This document shows, piece after piece, positions 47,751 to 60,639 of a stretch of 64,000 nt of DNA. The stretch lies in assembly GCA_018894105.1 (NCBI GenBank), contig CM032118.1, forward strand, positions 32,840,690-32,904,689. Reading direction: 5' to 3'. The notes under the pieces are model-generated. The model made no database searches and was not told the origin of the DNA. It worked only from the letters and a program-made list of their open reading frames with translations. How positions within the stretch are numbered: position 1 is the first letter of the stretch; every line of letters begins with the position of its first letter. The stretch is from Jacaranda mimosifolia. Its lineage: Eukaryota; Streptophyta; Magnoliopsida; Lamiales; Bignoniaceae. The position numbers and the translations under genes are program-made.

Positions 47751-50700
47751 AAATGGTGTCTTTGTCTCTTCTTTTAATGTTTGTTGTTGTCCCTTTATTT
47801 TTCTGGGTTTAGGCTCTTAAATCTTTTCCTTACCACTTTCTTTTCCCCAATTCACTGTAGTATTTAATGCCCTGTGGCCCTAATTTGGATATAACTATTG
47901 TCCAGTAACCGTCAACCCAAAGACAGGCCAAATTGTACAAATTAAAAGTTTTATGTTGTTTGCATGGGAAAAGTGAAAAACTCCTATATTTCATTTTCCT
48001 GTCCTTAAATGAAGTGTATCTGAGGGGCCCACCATCTGATTTCCTTCTGATAACATAACAAACGAAAAAAGGAAAATTAAAATGAAAATACTATATACAA
48101 GTGATAAAATTATAACCATTCATATTATTAAAAAAAGAAAAGAAAAAGGATTAAACCAACATTCCAAGTTTAAAAGAAAAGTTAAAAAAGTTCCTTATTT
48201 TCACTGAAGTAAAATTGTCAGAATTACATAACCTGGGATGAATGCTTTAACATGTATTTTAACGACACAATGATAATGAAAGTTCAGCTTGTACTTTGGA
48301 TTAAGCCCGTGACATCATTATGCCTGATTAATTTAATGTATAGTGGTTTTGTTTTTTGTTAACGCATTTGATTGATTGATTGGATTGGGTTTTTATACGT
48401 AATTTATAAATACAAGTAATTGGGAGAGTAAAGCAAAAGAATTTGATATTCTTTGTTCTTTGTTTAATTAATAATCCTTTACAGCAAAGCATGCAGGCAG
48501 CCCGACAGCGTGACCAGATTTGCAGATTATTAAAAACCTAAAATTAGCTTAATTCTTCATCATCATGTGCACTTCACTACTCTGTTAGATTCCATATATA
48601 CTTACTCCCTTATAATAATAACTTAATTAGGTTAGATCTCCATCTACTTTTATGAATTATTAGTATTACTTCAAACACTTGTTCTTCTTCTAAGAATAAC
48701 TCGTTCAGATCCCTATGGTTCAGATAAATTACCCAGTCCTTGTCTATTTTTCTTTTTTCTTTTTCCTGTTTCTCTGTCAAATTTTGTTTAGATTATTCTA
48801 ACTTAAAGAATTAATAAAATCATCCAGAAACATGTAAAAATTCCTTAATTTAAAGCAAATAAAAGGGGTTGTGCTCCCGTTGTTATGCATAAGCTTTACA
48901 AACTGATTGTGAAGCTGATGCGACTAAAAATTGATCCCTAGGATCAAAATTATATACCTTATAGTATAAGTTGTCTCCAATAGAGCAACTCAATTTTGGT
49001 AACGTAAGGAAAGATATCGAAAAGTTACTGAATATTGTGGATACTGGCATCGAAACACCTAATTCCATGAAAGAGTAAAAGTGGAAAAAAAGAAAGAAAT
49101 AGATGTCCTAAACACTCTTTTATATATGGAAAAACTAATTTAATTGGTAGAGAAGCACTGTAAAAATTAATTAGCAAGACTCAAGATCGATTCAACAATA
49201 TTGCATATTTATGTGATGTAAAACCTTATTATTATTATTTTTTTTTCTTTTTCAAATAATACTAAAAAATGGTTTACATATTTGGTATTTACCCTTTGTA
49301 ATTCACAGGAAGTAATATGCATTTCACCCTCAAAAATTTTATGATATCTGTGTGGACAGGATTCATCAGATATATTGGCAGAGAATAGGTGAGGGCCAAC
49401 TGAGTTTTCAGCCTTATGGGAATTGACTAAGACTAACCCGGCTTCTCATAAAATCAGTAAATCACCTTCCAGAATAGGTGAAAAACGCCAACCCCCATTG
49501 TAATTCCAATAGAAAGTCTCTGAAATGGAATTTATAACCCAACATGTGGGCTGACTCATCCCTTGCAGTTGCAGTACCCACTTTCACTAGGAGGATGAGG
49601 ATCTGGACCATTTCCAATTTCCAATTTCCAATTTCCATCACCCTCTTAAATTTAATCACTAACTTCAAGCAAAAACATTCATTAGGGATGAGTTGCTTGT
49701 GGTCCTTATGATTAAGAAAACAAGCAAACTGTTTTTTCACAAAGAACATGGTCTTTAAATGGCAATATTAATTAACATTTATTTTACAGCTATTCACTAG
49801 TTAGATGTTAATTTCTCACAATAAATTCCGATGAATGGCAATAAAGCCATAACTAATTCATTTTTGACTTAACAGTCGATCGGTATTGTTGGGGTCAAAG
49901 ATAAATTTTCTTGGGGCAGCAGAATTATTGTACATTGAGTTGCATGTTACTGTTGCTTAACTGATGCAGAGCAGTAAATGGTGTTACATATTCTAACATA
50001 AGAGTAAACCATACACGTGGCGAAATTAGAATACATGAGCAACGACTTGTTATGTGACAACGAGAAAATAATATTGACAATAATCAACTTTATCATCAGA
50101 TATACACATACTGATTCATTTAAAGATGAAAATAATTTATAAATTATTTTGAAATTCTCAAACTTTTTTATATAAAAAAAATTAGATAATTATCATAACT
50201 AAGTGGTTTGGAAAGACACACATAATATCAAACATTACCAATGATAATGACTAGATTCATTTTTAAATATAGAAGTCAATCAAAAGAGACACGAGATCAT
50301 CAGATGATGATGATTAAATTCATTATCAAACATAGAAGTCTGTTGAGAAGAGGCACATGGTCGTCATTCCTAAAAACAATGCCAATGATGATGAGTAGAT
50401 TCATTACCAAATATAAAAAACTTAATCGTGTCCAGGTATTATCTTTCTAACATATATTTGATAGGAGCTTTCTCCTTAAAAAATATTTTAAAAAAATAAG
50501 AGAGGAGAACAACTTATAAATTCTTTTAAAATATTCAACTCTAGGATGTATTATATATCATCAGATATTATTAAAAGGAATAGGAAAAGAAAAATGAAGG
50601 AAAATATATGTAGGTGTATAGTTTAATTTCCATAGGGCAATCAAATTTAAACAAGGCCACCAGTTAATTACTTCCAAAGAAAACTACATAAGAGATGTAA
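45868..50700. other. Intergenic DNA between the SFT2-like gene and RGI3
   Basis: No gene is supported in nearly 5 kb. Contents: a (TA)n(TG)n microsatellite at 47716-47750, several poly-A/T runs, and a degenerate repeat of about 70 bp around 50240-50420 with TAGATTCATT as its landmark. Open frames of 60-95 codons are scattered and show no family features. Confidence 0.5.
47716..47750. repeat. (TA)n(TG)n compound microsatellite
   Basis: A short TA run passes into about 12 uninterrupted TG units. It lies in intergenic DNA between the SFT2-like gene and RGI3 and is a likely polymorphic marker. Confidence 0.95.
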
Positions 50701-50944
50701 TGTAACAAACATATTATGTGGATTCAAAAAGCTAAAATCCAGAAAGACTTACCTGGACAAGGACAACCATTGGCAGCAGAAACAAAGAGGCCAATAAAAC
50801 TAAGATAATGCCCGGATTAATTTTGCCTTAAATAAAACCAAAAGAGGCCATCAGCATCACAATCTCCCCTCAGCACCCTATACCAAATACAATAATAATA
50901 GAAAAATCAAAGTGCTCTTGGATCCAGATCTTCCTCCTGCTTTT

Positions 50945-51019
50945 CATCTATAAACAAAACATGGGGTTCCCCCCTCAACAATCCCAAAAACCTGATACAC
51001 CTTCTCTTTGCTTGCAGCA
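50945..51019 (+). promoter_or_regulatory. RGI3 start region: TATA-like box, upstream ATG and possible 3' splice site
   Basis: A TATA-like CTATAAAC lies at 50949-50956. An upstream ATG at 50961 opens a 24-codon frame (MGFPPQQSQKPD...) that overlaps the RGI3 ATG out of frame and stops at 51035. The sequence CCTTCTCTTTGCTTGCAG|CA just before ATG 51020 is also a good 3' splice site. If the TATA-like box is used, transcription would start after the upstream ATG. If the splice site is used, a 5'-UTR intron would remove it. Confidence 0.4.
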
Positions 51020-54000
51020 ATGCCTGCACCCCTAAGAAACTCTTTCCCTTTTCCTCGTATCTTCTCCCTCACCTTACTTGTCTTGATAAACTCTCTTTTC
51101 TTTTTAACTTGCTGCTCCATTGATGAGCAGGGCCAAGCTCTGTTGACATGGAAGAACACCTTAAACGCCTCAACCAATGCCCTCAGTTCTTGGAATTCTT
51201 TGGATCAAAGCCCCTGCCGTTGGTTTGGGATATACTGCAACTCCAATGGGGAAGTGGAGAAGATAAGCTTGAAATCAGTAGACTTGCAGGGTCCATTGCC
51301 TTCAAATTTTCAACCCCTCAACTCTTTAAACACTCTCACTCTTTCTTCAACCAACCTCACCGGCACAATCCCGAAAGAGTTTGGCGACTATCTTGGGCTA
51401 GTTCTGATTGACATAAGCGACAATGCCATCTCCGGTGAGATTCCAGTGGAAATATGCAGGCTCAATAAGCTGCACTTCTTATCTCTCAACACTAATTCTG
51501 TTACAGGCAGCATCCCTTTAGAAATTGGAAACCTGTCCAGTCTTAAGCATCTCATAATCTTCGACAATCAGCTCAGTGGTGAAATTCCAAGGAGTATAGG
51601 AAAACTGAGCAATCTTGAAGCATTCAGAGCTGGCGGGAATCAAAATCTCAAGGGCGAATTGCCTTCGGAGATTGGAAACTGCACCAACTTAGCTGTGCTT
51701 GGCCTTGCCGAAACCAGCATTTCTGGGAGTCTTCCGTCGTCAATTGGGATGCTGAAAAGGCTTCAAACTATAGCAATATATACATCTCTGCTGTCTGGTC
51801 CCATCCCAGAAGAGATAGGCAATTGCACGGAGTTGCAGAATTTGTACTTGTATCAGAATTCCATCACGGGTTCGATTCCAAGGAGACTTGGGGAACTCAA
51901 AAAGCTTCAGACTCTGTTGCTCTGGCAAAACAGCTTAGTTGGTACAATTCCATCTGAGCTTGGGAGCTGCAGAGATCTAAAAGTAATAGATTTATCTGAA
52001 AATCTCTTGACAGGAAGCATACCAACAAGTTTTGGAAGCCTTTTCAAGCTGGAGGAACTGCAGCTGAGCGTGAATCAATTATCAGGTACTATACCTTCCG
52101 AGATAACTAATTGTGCTTCTCTGACTCATTTGGAAGTTGACAACAATGAGATTTCCGGGGAAATTCCAGTTGAGATAGGCAAATTAAAGAGCTTGACTTT
52201 GTTTTTTGCCTGGAAGAATAACTTAACAGGCAATATCCTGGAATCTTTATTTGAGTGTGAGAATCTTGAAGCTCTTGATCTCTCTTACAATGAGTTCTTC
52301 GGTCCAGTCCCAAAACAGATTTTTGGATTGACAAACCTAACGAAGTTGCTGCTAATTTCCAATAATCTGACGGGCTTTATACCGCCTGATATAGGGAATT
52401 GTACAAACTTGTACAGATTCAGGATTAGTGATAACAATTTGGGGGGTACTGTTCCATCAGAAATTGGAAACTTGAAAAGTTTAAATTTTCTTGATATGGG
52501 CAACAATCGCCTTGTGGGAGCCATTCCTCCTTCAATTTCGGGATGTGAAAACCTTGAGTTTCTTGATCTTCACTCAAATGCATTAACTGGCCCTCTGCCT
52601 GATTCTCTGCCCAAAAGTCTACAGTTGGTGGACATCTCAGACAACAGGCTTACGGGTCCACTAACCCTTGCCATTGGTTCCCTCATTGAATTAACCAAAC
52701 TTAATCTCGGGAAAAATCAACTCTCTGGCAATATTCCAGCAGAGATAATGTCCTGCAATAGGCTACAATTGTTGGATCTTGGAAATAATGGCTTTTCAGG
52801 CAACATACCCAAAGAATTAGGCCAACTCCCATCACTTGAGATCTCTCTCAACCTCAGTTGTAATCAGTTCACTGGCGAGATCCCAACTGAGTTCTCGAGT
52901 CTTGACAAACTAGGAGTCCTTGATCTTTCCTACAACAAGCTCTCTGGGAAACTAGACATTATCAAAAGCCTTCAAAACCTCGTCTCCCTCAATGTGTCAT
53001 TCAATGCATTCTCTGGTGATTTGCCCAATACTCCTTTCTTCCGCAGGCTGCCTCTCAGTGACCTAGCAGGTAATAAAAATCTATATATCTCTGCTGGAGT
53101 TATAACTCCGGCCGACAGCATGGAGCCTACCGGCCATGCCAGAACCACCATGAAGTTAGCAATGGCAATTTTGGTCAGCACAAGTGTAGTACTCGTGCTT
53201 CTTGCTATTTACGTTTTGGTCAGAACCCGCATAGCTAATGGTAAATCCATGGAGAATGATACTTGGGAGATGACATTTTATCAAAAGCTGGAATTCTCAA
53301 TCGACGACATAGTGAGAAACCTCACATCGTCGAATGTCATTGGGACTGGAAGCTCCGGAGTGGTGTATAAGGTAACAGTTCCAGATGGGGAGACTCTAGC
53401 TGTTAAAAAGATGTGGTCATCAGAAGAATCAGGTGCATTCAGTTCTGAAATTCGAACTCTTGGTTCAATCAGACACAAGAACATTGTAAGACTCCTAGGC
53501 TGGGGTTCGAACCGGACTCTGAAACTGTTGTTCTATGATTATCTTCCTAATGGAAGCTTGAGCTCACTTCTTCATGGAGCTGGCAAGGGAGGAGCAGAAT
53601 GGGAAGCTAGATATGATGTCATCCTGGGGATTGCTCATGCACTAGCATACTTGCACCATGACTGTGTTCCCCCTATCATGCATGGGGATGTCAAAGCCAT
53701 GAATGTGCTCTTGGGCCACCACATGGAGCCATATCTTGCTGACTTCGGCCTGGCTAGGCTTGTCAACAGTGAAACTGATAATGCAGATACTTCAAAACAG
53801 AGCCAAAGGCCTCATCTAGCTGGTTCTTATGGCTACATGGCTCCAGGTAAAGATAAACTTCAAGCCCAGTTTCTATATTTTCAGTAACATTCACAACATT
53901 ATCCTGTTAAATTGTTAAAGAAATTGTCTCTTTCTTTCACAGAACATGCATCGATGCAACGAATTACAGAGAAGAGTGATGTGTATAGCTTTGGTGTGGT

Positions 54001-54397
54001 CCTGTTAGAGGTCTTGACAGGGAGGCACCCATTAGACCCAACATTGCCAGGGGGAGCACATTTGGTTCAATGGGTTCGAGATCACTTGCACAGTAAGCGC
54101 GACCCAGTTGATATTCTTGACCCAAAGCTCAGGGGGATGGCTGACCCTCAGATGCATGAAATGCTACAAACATTGGCTGTGGCATTTCTGTGCCTCAGCA
54201 CACGTGCCGATGATCGCCCAATGATGAAGGATGTGGTGGCCATGCTCAAAGAAATTCGGTATGTGGACCCTGTGCGATCAGATGCTGACTTGTTGAAGGG
54301 AAGTTTATCAGCCACTCCTAAATCGCCCCCTCCTAAGAAAGTGGTCTCCCAAGGATCCTCTAGCTGCTCTTTTGCATTCTCCGATGATTCCGCTTGA
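51020..54397 (+). CDS. RGI3: LRR receptor-like kinase RGI3/RGFR1 type (root meristem growth factor receptor)
   Basis: Two exons, 51020-53846 and 53943-54397 (96-bp intron inside the kinase domain), giving 1093 residues, close to the Arabidopsis orthologue At4g26540. Order: signal peptide (about 1-35), the N-terminal cap (ALLTWKNTL...PCRWFGIYC), about 23 LRRs of the plant LxGxIP type (about 70-680), a transmembrane span (about 711-736), the kinase (about 770-1050) and a Ser/Pro-rich tail. The ectodomain has RAGG at 203-206, matching the RxGG motif that RGF/GLV/CLEL receptors use for the sulfated peptide ligand. Kinase motifs: GTGSSGVVYKV loop, K796 (LAVKKM), D890 in HGDVKAMN and DFG at 908. 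The residue before the catalytic Asp is Gly, making it a non-RD kinase, as usual in this clade. It acts at the plasma membrane. Intact. I start at 51020 because the upstream in-frame codons lack ATG. Confidence 0.95.
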
Positions 54398-55153
54398 TTA
54401 AGGTTTTAAGAAAAAGTGCTTTTTGTGCATATTTCCATAGGAGAATTCACTAGAGCAAAAAATGTGACCTTGTTAATAGTTTTGTAGAGCATAATAGCCT
54501 AAGAATGTATGCAAGAAATAATTAGAAAAGAAATGGCATCTTGGAGGCTGGATAAGACAGGTCAACGTATGAAATCTCGTCTCTGCCCCCCTCCTACGCG
54601 TCAGTATTTGTATTATAAGAAAGAGGATGCCTTTACCTACATGGAATTGAGAGATAATCATTCGACATGTAGAATCTGGAGCAATGATTGAGTGCGTGTA
54701 TTTTCACAATTGGGAATTTATTGCAAGGAAGTAAAGATTCTATATATGTTTATCCTGCGTGGGGCCCTTAGAGGTCCGTCGTAGCGCCTCGCCACTACTT
54801 TTCCAGCGCTGCTGGCATGGACCCCTGCTCTTCGGCCTCATTGCCTGTTAACGTGATATCTAAAAGAAAACATTTTGAGCATCAAAGAATCCTTTCAAAC
54901 AATAAATACGATAAGAAGTGGCCACTATTCATCCACAACACTTAATTCCCTATTTATATGTTTGATCCACAAGCAAAAATATGCACCTGTAATGGCAGAA
55001 ATAGTCACTTAATAACAATAATACAAGTAGATGAAGAGGGGTCTAGCCACCTTTTCCAATCCAAAATATGCTAAATAACAGACTCAATTCGTGCAACTAA
55101 TGTTTTACAATTATAATCAATCCCTTCTCAAGGCCACGCACACAAAAATATTA

Positions 55154-55186
<33 letters not shown>

Positions 55187-55459
55187 AAAAGAAAAAGAAA
55201 AAGAAAGATGAGAATAGATAACTAAGTGAAACAAATGCTAATATCTATTTTCAGAATGTACCAATGCATTGTATCTGATGTCTGGCCTCAGAGAAACGAT
55301 AGCGATCCTTCAAACAGCCCTCTCCCAATAGTTCCTTTCATCATTTATTACATGTGTTTTACGGTACATTTGACTGCACCAGGTAGACTGACAAGAATGG
55401 GAAACAGGCTGAACGCAGTTTCATCTATCACCACTGGCAGCAAAGAGCAATGAGGGGCT
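54398..55459. other. Intergenic region between convergent RGI3 and RecX-like genes
   Basis: It holds the 3' UTRs of both genes. A run of about 30 A continues into GAAAAAGAAAAAG at 55148-55210. A GC-richer patch at 54755-54840 has no recognisable RNA structure or coding. No gene. Confidence 0.55.
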
Positions 55460-58260
55460 CTAGGAACGACTCTCAGATTCCAACTTCTTTAATACGTATT
55501 TAATTACACTCCAATTGAAGCCACGATATTGAAGCCACCGGACTATTCTTGATTTTCGTGTCTCTTGAGGTACGCCACGACTTCGCTGCCATTGCTTTGA
55601 GGCCTGAACATATAGCTGGTCCATAGAAAGCTTTGACATTGCAATTCCTGAATCCTGATCTCCACCGCCTGCACCATTCTCAAATACCAGTTTGATCGCT
55701 TTCTCTGCATCTACTTCGTTTATCCCTCTCTTGAATAATGCCTAATTAAGAAATTATAATACAATTAGAGGCAACTCTTCTCTTATCATGTGTCACTAAC
55801 ACTTGAATCTAACTGTAACACTTGCAGTAAGATATTGATTGCAGGATGCAGGAGTCGACGAACATGGACAGCAGCTAATGACTTTAAGCTAAAAATCAAA
55901 ACTTCAAGATTAATTACTGAAAACAAATTCCTAGAGAAGATTTTCATGGGTGACAGGAAAATTTTGCCAAAACTAAAGATATATTCGTAATAGTTCATAG
56001 CTTAATATAGAGTTATATTTACTTGTCTAATTCGCCGAGGGCCCCAGCTTGAGGAAGACCATCTGGACCGAGAATACGTTTCCGCATATAAGCAGTCATT
56101 AATCAGACCCCTATAATGAGAAACAAGGATCAAGGACTAGTTACGGATGTGCAAGTAGGTTCTGCTGCACAAATTTTGGTTGCTGGGGAAGTAATATTTT
56201 CCTGATACAAGGCCTGAAGCGTAACTTACACATGTAACATACATACCAAACTCCTAATAACAGATTAGCGGCACTGCAAGAGAAATTTCATTTGTATTCC
56301 CCGAAGGAGTTATGAATTGAAAAGCACATTTTCTATGCTATGCACCTGCTTTGGAAGTCAGTTAACACTGCATCAACAGTTTCAAGTGGAAATCTCTTTC
56401 CTTGTAGTTTCTTCTTCAGCTCCAAAGCAGTAAATGCTCTGCAGTATTTACAGCATGCCTCAGGCACACAGAATTGTAAAGGTACACTAAAGCAAACTAC
56501 TAAAAGTGAGTTTGAATAAGCACAAAATCTTTTAATCCTAGCAATTTCACCCTCAATAGATAAGTTTGAAGACCAACAAATTAAAAGGTTCACTGTGCTG
56601 TTGCCGAAGCACGAAAGAAAGGTGACAATTGCCACAAAATGAGTATTCTCTTATCAGCACTATGGCACAATCAAAGATCTAATGTCAATTATGTCCTCTT
56701 TTTGGTGCATCTGAAGCTTAAAGCCCTCATAATGACAAAGCAACAACTAAGATAAATGCAACATCAGAAGTTTCACTCCCTCAGAACCAGCACCCATCTC
56801 CTTATGTACATGAATTTTCCCTCTCTCCTCGACTGTAAGAATTTGTGCTCATCAAGGCACTCACAATAAAGTCTAATGAATTTGTGATGTTTCTATGGGA
56901 TATTTTATTAATAATCATATCCTCACAAGGTGAAAAAGAATTTGAAAACAGACTTAATTCAAAATCAATAGGATTCTCCTTTTGGAGCCATTTTTAATCA
57001 TTGCATAAGAGCCAGCAGGTCGGATATATTGATTGAGTAGTTCCCAACCATCATTATCTCTCAGCAGTTCCGCATCCACCTTGTCTTCATGTTGCATAGC
57101 TCTACCATCTGTACTTAATCCAACCATTAAACTAGCCCTGCAATGGAAAGTAGAAACCATTTTCCCAAAAAGGAAAAGCTTTTACCAAGTCCAGGAATAA
57201 GTTAAACTGGAGCTTAAATTATCAAACATCTTAGTTATGGAATTAAATCTTATTTTCGGGTTGGGATTCTTCATTATGGCCTTTACCACTCCAGGTGATC
57301 ATAAGTAGATATTTCCAAGAGTCTTAGTTGTGGAATCAAATCAACCAAGTGTTGTTCATTTTGATCCGGTTCATATAACTGAAAAATCAAGTTGTGCCCA
57401 AGACACAATTAACAAACTCAGATCAAAATATTAGTAGAGACGGAAAATCAGAGCATTCAAACTTACTGTAACAGGATAAAATTATACAAAAAATTAACCT
57501 GGAAGCAAGTAACTCAATGGCCAACTTCTCCACATCTTGCCGACTATGTCCCAATTGCATTCCACGACATCTTTTACTACCATCTTCAACAATCTTGCCA
57601 GACTCTTGAGTGAATTCATCATTCACGGGCATGAAATCTCCCTCAATCTCTTCTTCCACCTCTAGAATCACCACACAACATGTATAAATATCGTGTACTT
57701 TCTACATAAAAATATGCTAGTGTAACTAAACCATACCGAAATTTAGTCCATAATTAATATTAGAAGTAGGGCATGCATCATGATTATGGGAGCCAACATC
57801 CAAAAGGCTCCTGCTTGAATTCTTGGAAACACAGACTCTCGCTATATTCAACTCGGTCCCACTATGCCTTTTCTCCGGGAAACTCACAGGCTTTGAAGCC
57901 GCTCCATTTTCTTCCTCCTCCAAAGACTTTTTGGGGATGTATTTCACCGGAAATGAGCTACTGTAATCTCTTCCGTTAAAGCAGCAACTTATACCGCAGT
58001 TCCCTTTTAGCCTAAAGATCAAGTCTTTACAAGAAATATACAATAACTATGTGTTTTTCATTTACAGGAGCAAGATTTTTTCTTTTTTTCCTAAGTGAAT
58101 TGTCTTTTCTCCAAATTTGATTATTTTCAATTTTCATAAGGAAAAAGAAAAATAGAAAAATAAAGGGCAGAGAATGAAGATGCTGACCAGGGAATAACAG
58201 GACTCGGTATTGGAGTTTGATTACAGTTCCACGAATGAGATTCCCGGGCAAGTACGCCAT
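55460..58260 (-). CDS. RecX-family regulatory protein, organelle-targeted (328 aa)
   Basis: Six exons: 58260-58188, 58024-57737, 57661-57499, 56438-56346, 56110-56023 and 55741-55460, with GT-AG introns and continuous phase. The C-terminal half is a RecX domain: ELLASR/AFTALELKKKLQGKRFP, AVLTDFQSRGLINDCLYA, WSSSSWGPRRI, ALFKRGINEVDAEKAIKLVF and RKSRIVRWLQYRGFNW. The first 170 residues are low in conserved motifs and Ser/basic-rich, fitting a transit peptide plus linker. Bacterial RecX binds RecA and damps its filament activity. Plant members (such as Arabidopsis At3g13226) are thought to act with organellar RecA, which is family inference. The fourth intron-like region contains an optional exon (see findings). 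The gene is intact and convergent with RGI3. Confidence 0.92.
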
Positions 58261-58850
58261 GTTTGGGTGTGGAAGGAAATTAAAGGAGACTAAACCCTAG
58301 ATAAGAGAGGCAAAAATTTCGACATGAATGGATGGGCTTACACGCGCCTCTTATGGCGCATGGGATTGAGTTTCATCCTTCATTTCTTTTATTTTCTTGA
58401 TTCTTCATTTTTAATTTTACTGGCAATTATTTGCACGTAATTCCCGCATGTATAAAACATTTTTAAGTAATTATTTTATTTATACATATTCTCAGATTTA
58501 TTATACTAAAAATTGATATACATCCCCAAAACATATATAATTTGCATAATTATAAAGATAGTACTTACTTAAATTGAATTTTTTATAATTTATTACCATA
58601 TTAAAGAAAAAAATTTAAATTAATTAAAATAGGTAAATAGTGGAAGTTTTTGAATAAATGGTGGTTATTTGTACATATAAATTTTTATTGAATATTTAAT
58701 AAGTAAAAGGACAAATTTGGTATATTAAAATTTGGTATCATAACTTTCATTTTAAACACAAAAATGACTTCTATTTTATAATAGTATAGAGTTTAAAATT
58801 AATTATACCTACATCCCTATTAAATAGTAAAATGATCAATGCTTCCATCT
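58261..58850. other. RecX-like gene 5' flank, AT-rich
   Basis: It contains the presumed promoter and 5' UTR of the RecX-family gene (transcribed leftward), then AT-rich DNA. No further feature recognised. Confidence 0.5.
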
Positions 58851-58858
58851 TACTTTTA

Positions 58859-59561
58859 TAGGGATGGCAATTGATATCCGATCCGCGGGTACCCAATTCG
58901 ATTCGCTTTGATCGGGGCGGGTTAGCGGATTCAATCGGGTTTGGGTTCTAATGAGTGCGTGTCAGATCGGGTTCGGGTTTATAGTAAACCCGTCGCGAAC
59001 CTGACTCGAAGTATTTATGTGTATATATTTATATTTAATTTAGTTTTTTTACAAAACTATATATATATATAACAACCCTAAACTATGTTAGCATTTTTTT
59101 CTTTCCCTCCCATTTCTCATAATTGTGACTCCCAAGAGTATATTCATAATGCTTAGAAAATGCTCAAATGCTTTCTATTTGTTTGTTTTATGTAAAATTT
59201 ATATAATATTTGAATTAAAACTGTAACATTTATTAATTGTACCAAAGAGTAGATTCAGAATACTTAGAAAATGCTCAAAAGCTTTCTATTTGTTTGTTTT
59301 ACATAAAATTTATATGATATTTGAGTTAAAACTATAATATTTCATTAATTGTATAGTAGATAGTATTTTAAAAAAATAGAAAATATTAATTAGATGCGTG
59401 TAGGATCGGGTAAGATTCGGGTTCTATATTTACATTGCGGGTAGGGTTCACATTTTCACTGTCAAAACCCGCGGGGCAGGTAGGGACGAGATAAAATCTT
59501 TGCGGGGCAGGTTTGGGTTGAGTCAAAACCCGTCCCAACCCACACCACGTTGCCATCCCTA
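58859..59561. mobile_element. hAT-like MITE (703 bp) with 8-bp target duplication
   Basis: The termini are a perfect 12-bp inverted pair: TAGGGATGGCAA at 58859 and TTGCCATCCCTA ending at 59561. The 8-bp duplication TACTTTTA flanks it exactly (58851-58858 and 59562-59569). Subterminal regions on both sides carry GGGTTCGGGTT / CGGGTA motifs. A block containing AAAATGCTCAAA(T/A)GCTTTC occurs twice, near 59157 and 59269, about 110 bp apart. No coding capacity. Confidence 0.9.
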
Positions 59562-59569
59562 TACTTTTA

Positions 59570-60200
59570 TAATTAGCAAAAATCTCCTTTTCAAAAATAC
59601 AACACTTACCAAAACGTTCTTTTGGTTTCATTCTCAAACTCCATTTTTATATTTTCTATTATTTAAAAATTAAAACATATCATTTTCTACACATTTTTAC
59701 TTGATATATTTTCATTTTTATTGTCAAATTACATTTCTCAATAATCTATATATCTATCGTAATAACCTCTATATATTGTCTTTATTACCATTCATTATTA
59801 CTATCTCTCGTCATCTATAACCTACTAAATCTTATATAATCATAACTTTTTCAGCAATCTATCTAAATACAAATTCATTTTAATTCTTTTATTTTATTTT
59901 ATGAAAGTTTCAATTCATTTTTACTAACTACATTTTCAAAATTTGAAAACAATAATAAAAAAAAAGAATAAAAATAAAACCAAATAGGAACCACCCTATT
60001 ATTATAGTTTTTTCCTCCCCTTTTTGGCCCGCGGGGATAGGTGGGATAATAAAATGGTCATTATTGACAAAAAAAATACCCTTTATAGATTTTAAAATTT
60101 GGACAAATTAAGTATAATAAATTTAAGGGTTAATTAACCAAAACTTTCTTTTTTTAGTATTACATGATATAAATATTAAAAAAATATGCTTTAAAGAAAT
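59570..60200. other. AT-rich stretch before MULE-3
   Basis: No gene, RNA or clear repeat is recognised. It consists mostly of low-complexity A/T-rich DNA. Confidence 0.5.
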
Positions 60201-60639
60201 GGACATTTTATTTAAAAATTCCCAAACTCATTTTCACTTTAGCATTTAGTCTCCACCCATATCCTTTTTAGTTTGGACTCCCCATGTGAAGTTTTAATTT
60301 TGACTTCACTCCTCACCCACTTAAAATGACTAAAATAGCCTTAGTTTAATGCCTTTTTTTTCTTTATCTTTCCTTTATTTCCTAAACCTTGCTGTCTAAC
60401 ACCTCTCTCTCTCTCTCTCTCTACGATCTATTTTTTGTTCATCTTCCCGCGGCAGAATGAAGCTTCTTTCTCTTTTTTATTTTTATTTTATGCAATCAGC
60501 TACAATATACTAGCAAAAGCATACCTAGTTTGTCTCTATTGCCACACGGTAAAACAACAGTATATAATATTTGGTGAGTAGCAGATATTTTATTTTATTT
60601 TTTAGCCTGAAAATATCAGTGGGAAAGAACCTCAAGTTC

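Noticed and set aside
50241..50450. ORF across degenerate 70-bp repeats
   Set aside because: The frame is open because of the repeat and it contains no recognisable domain.
51148..53484. Other open frames overlapping RGI3 exon 1
   Set aside because: They are out-of-frame shadows of the LRR repeats with no independent features.
54755..54840. GC-rich patch as a possible tRNA or small RNA gene
   Set aside because: No A/B box pair and no cloverleaf or stable snoRNA boxes could be drawn.
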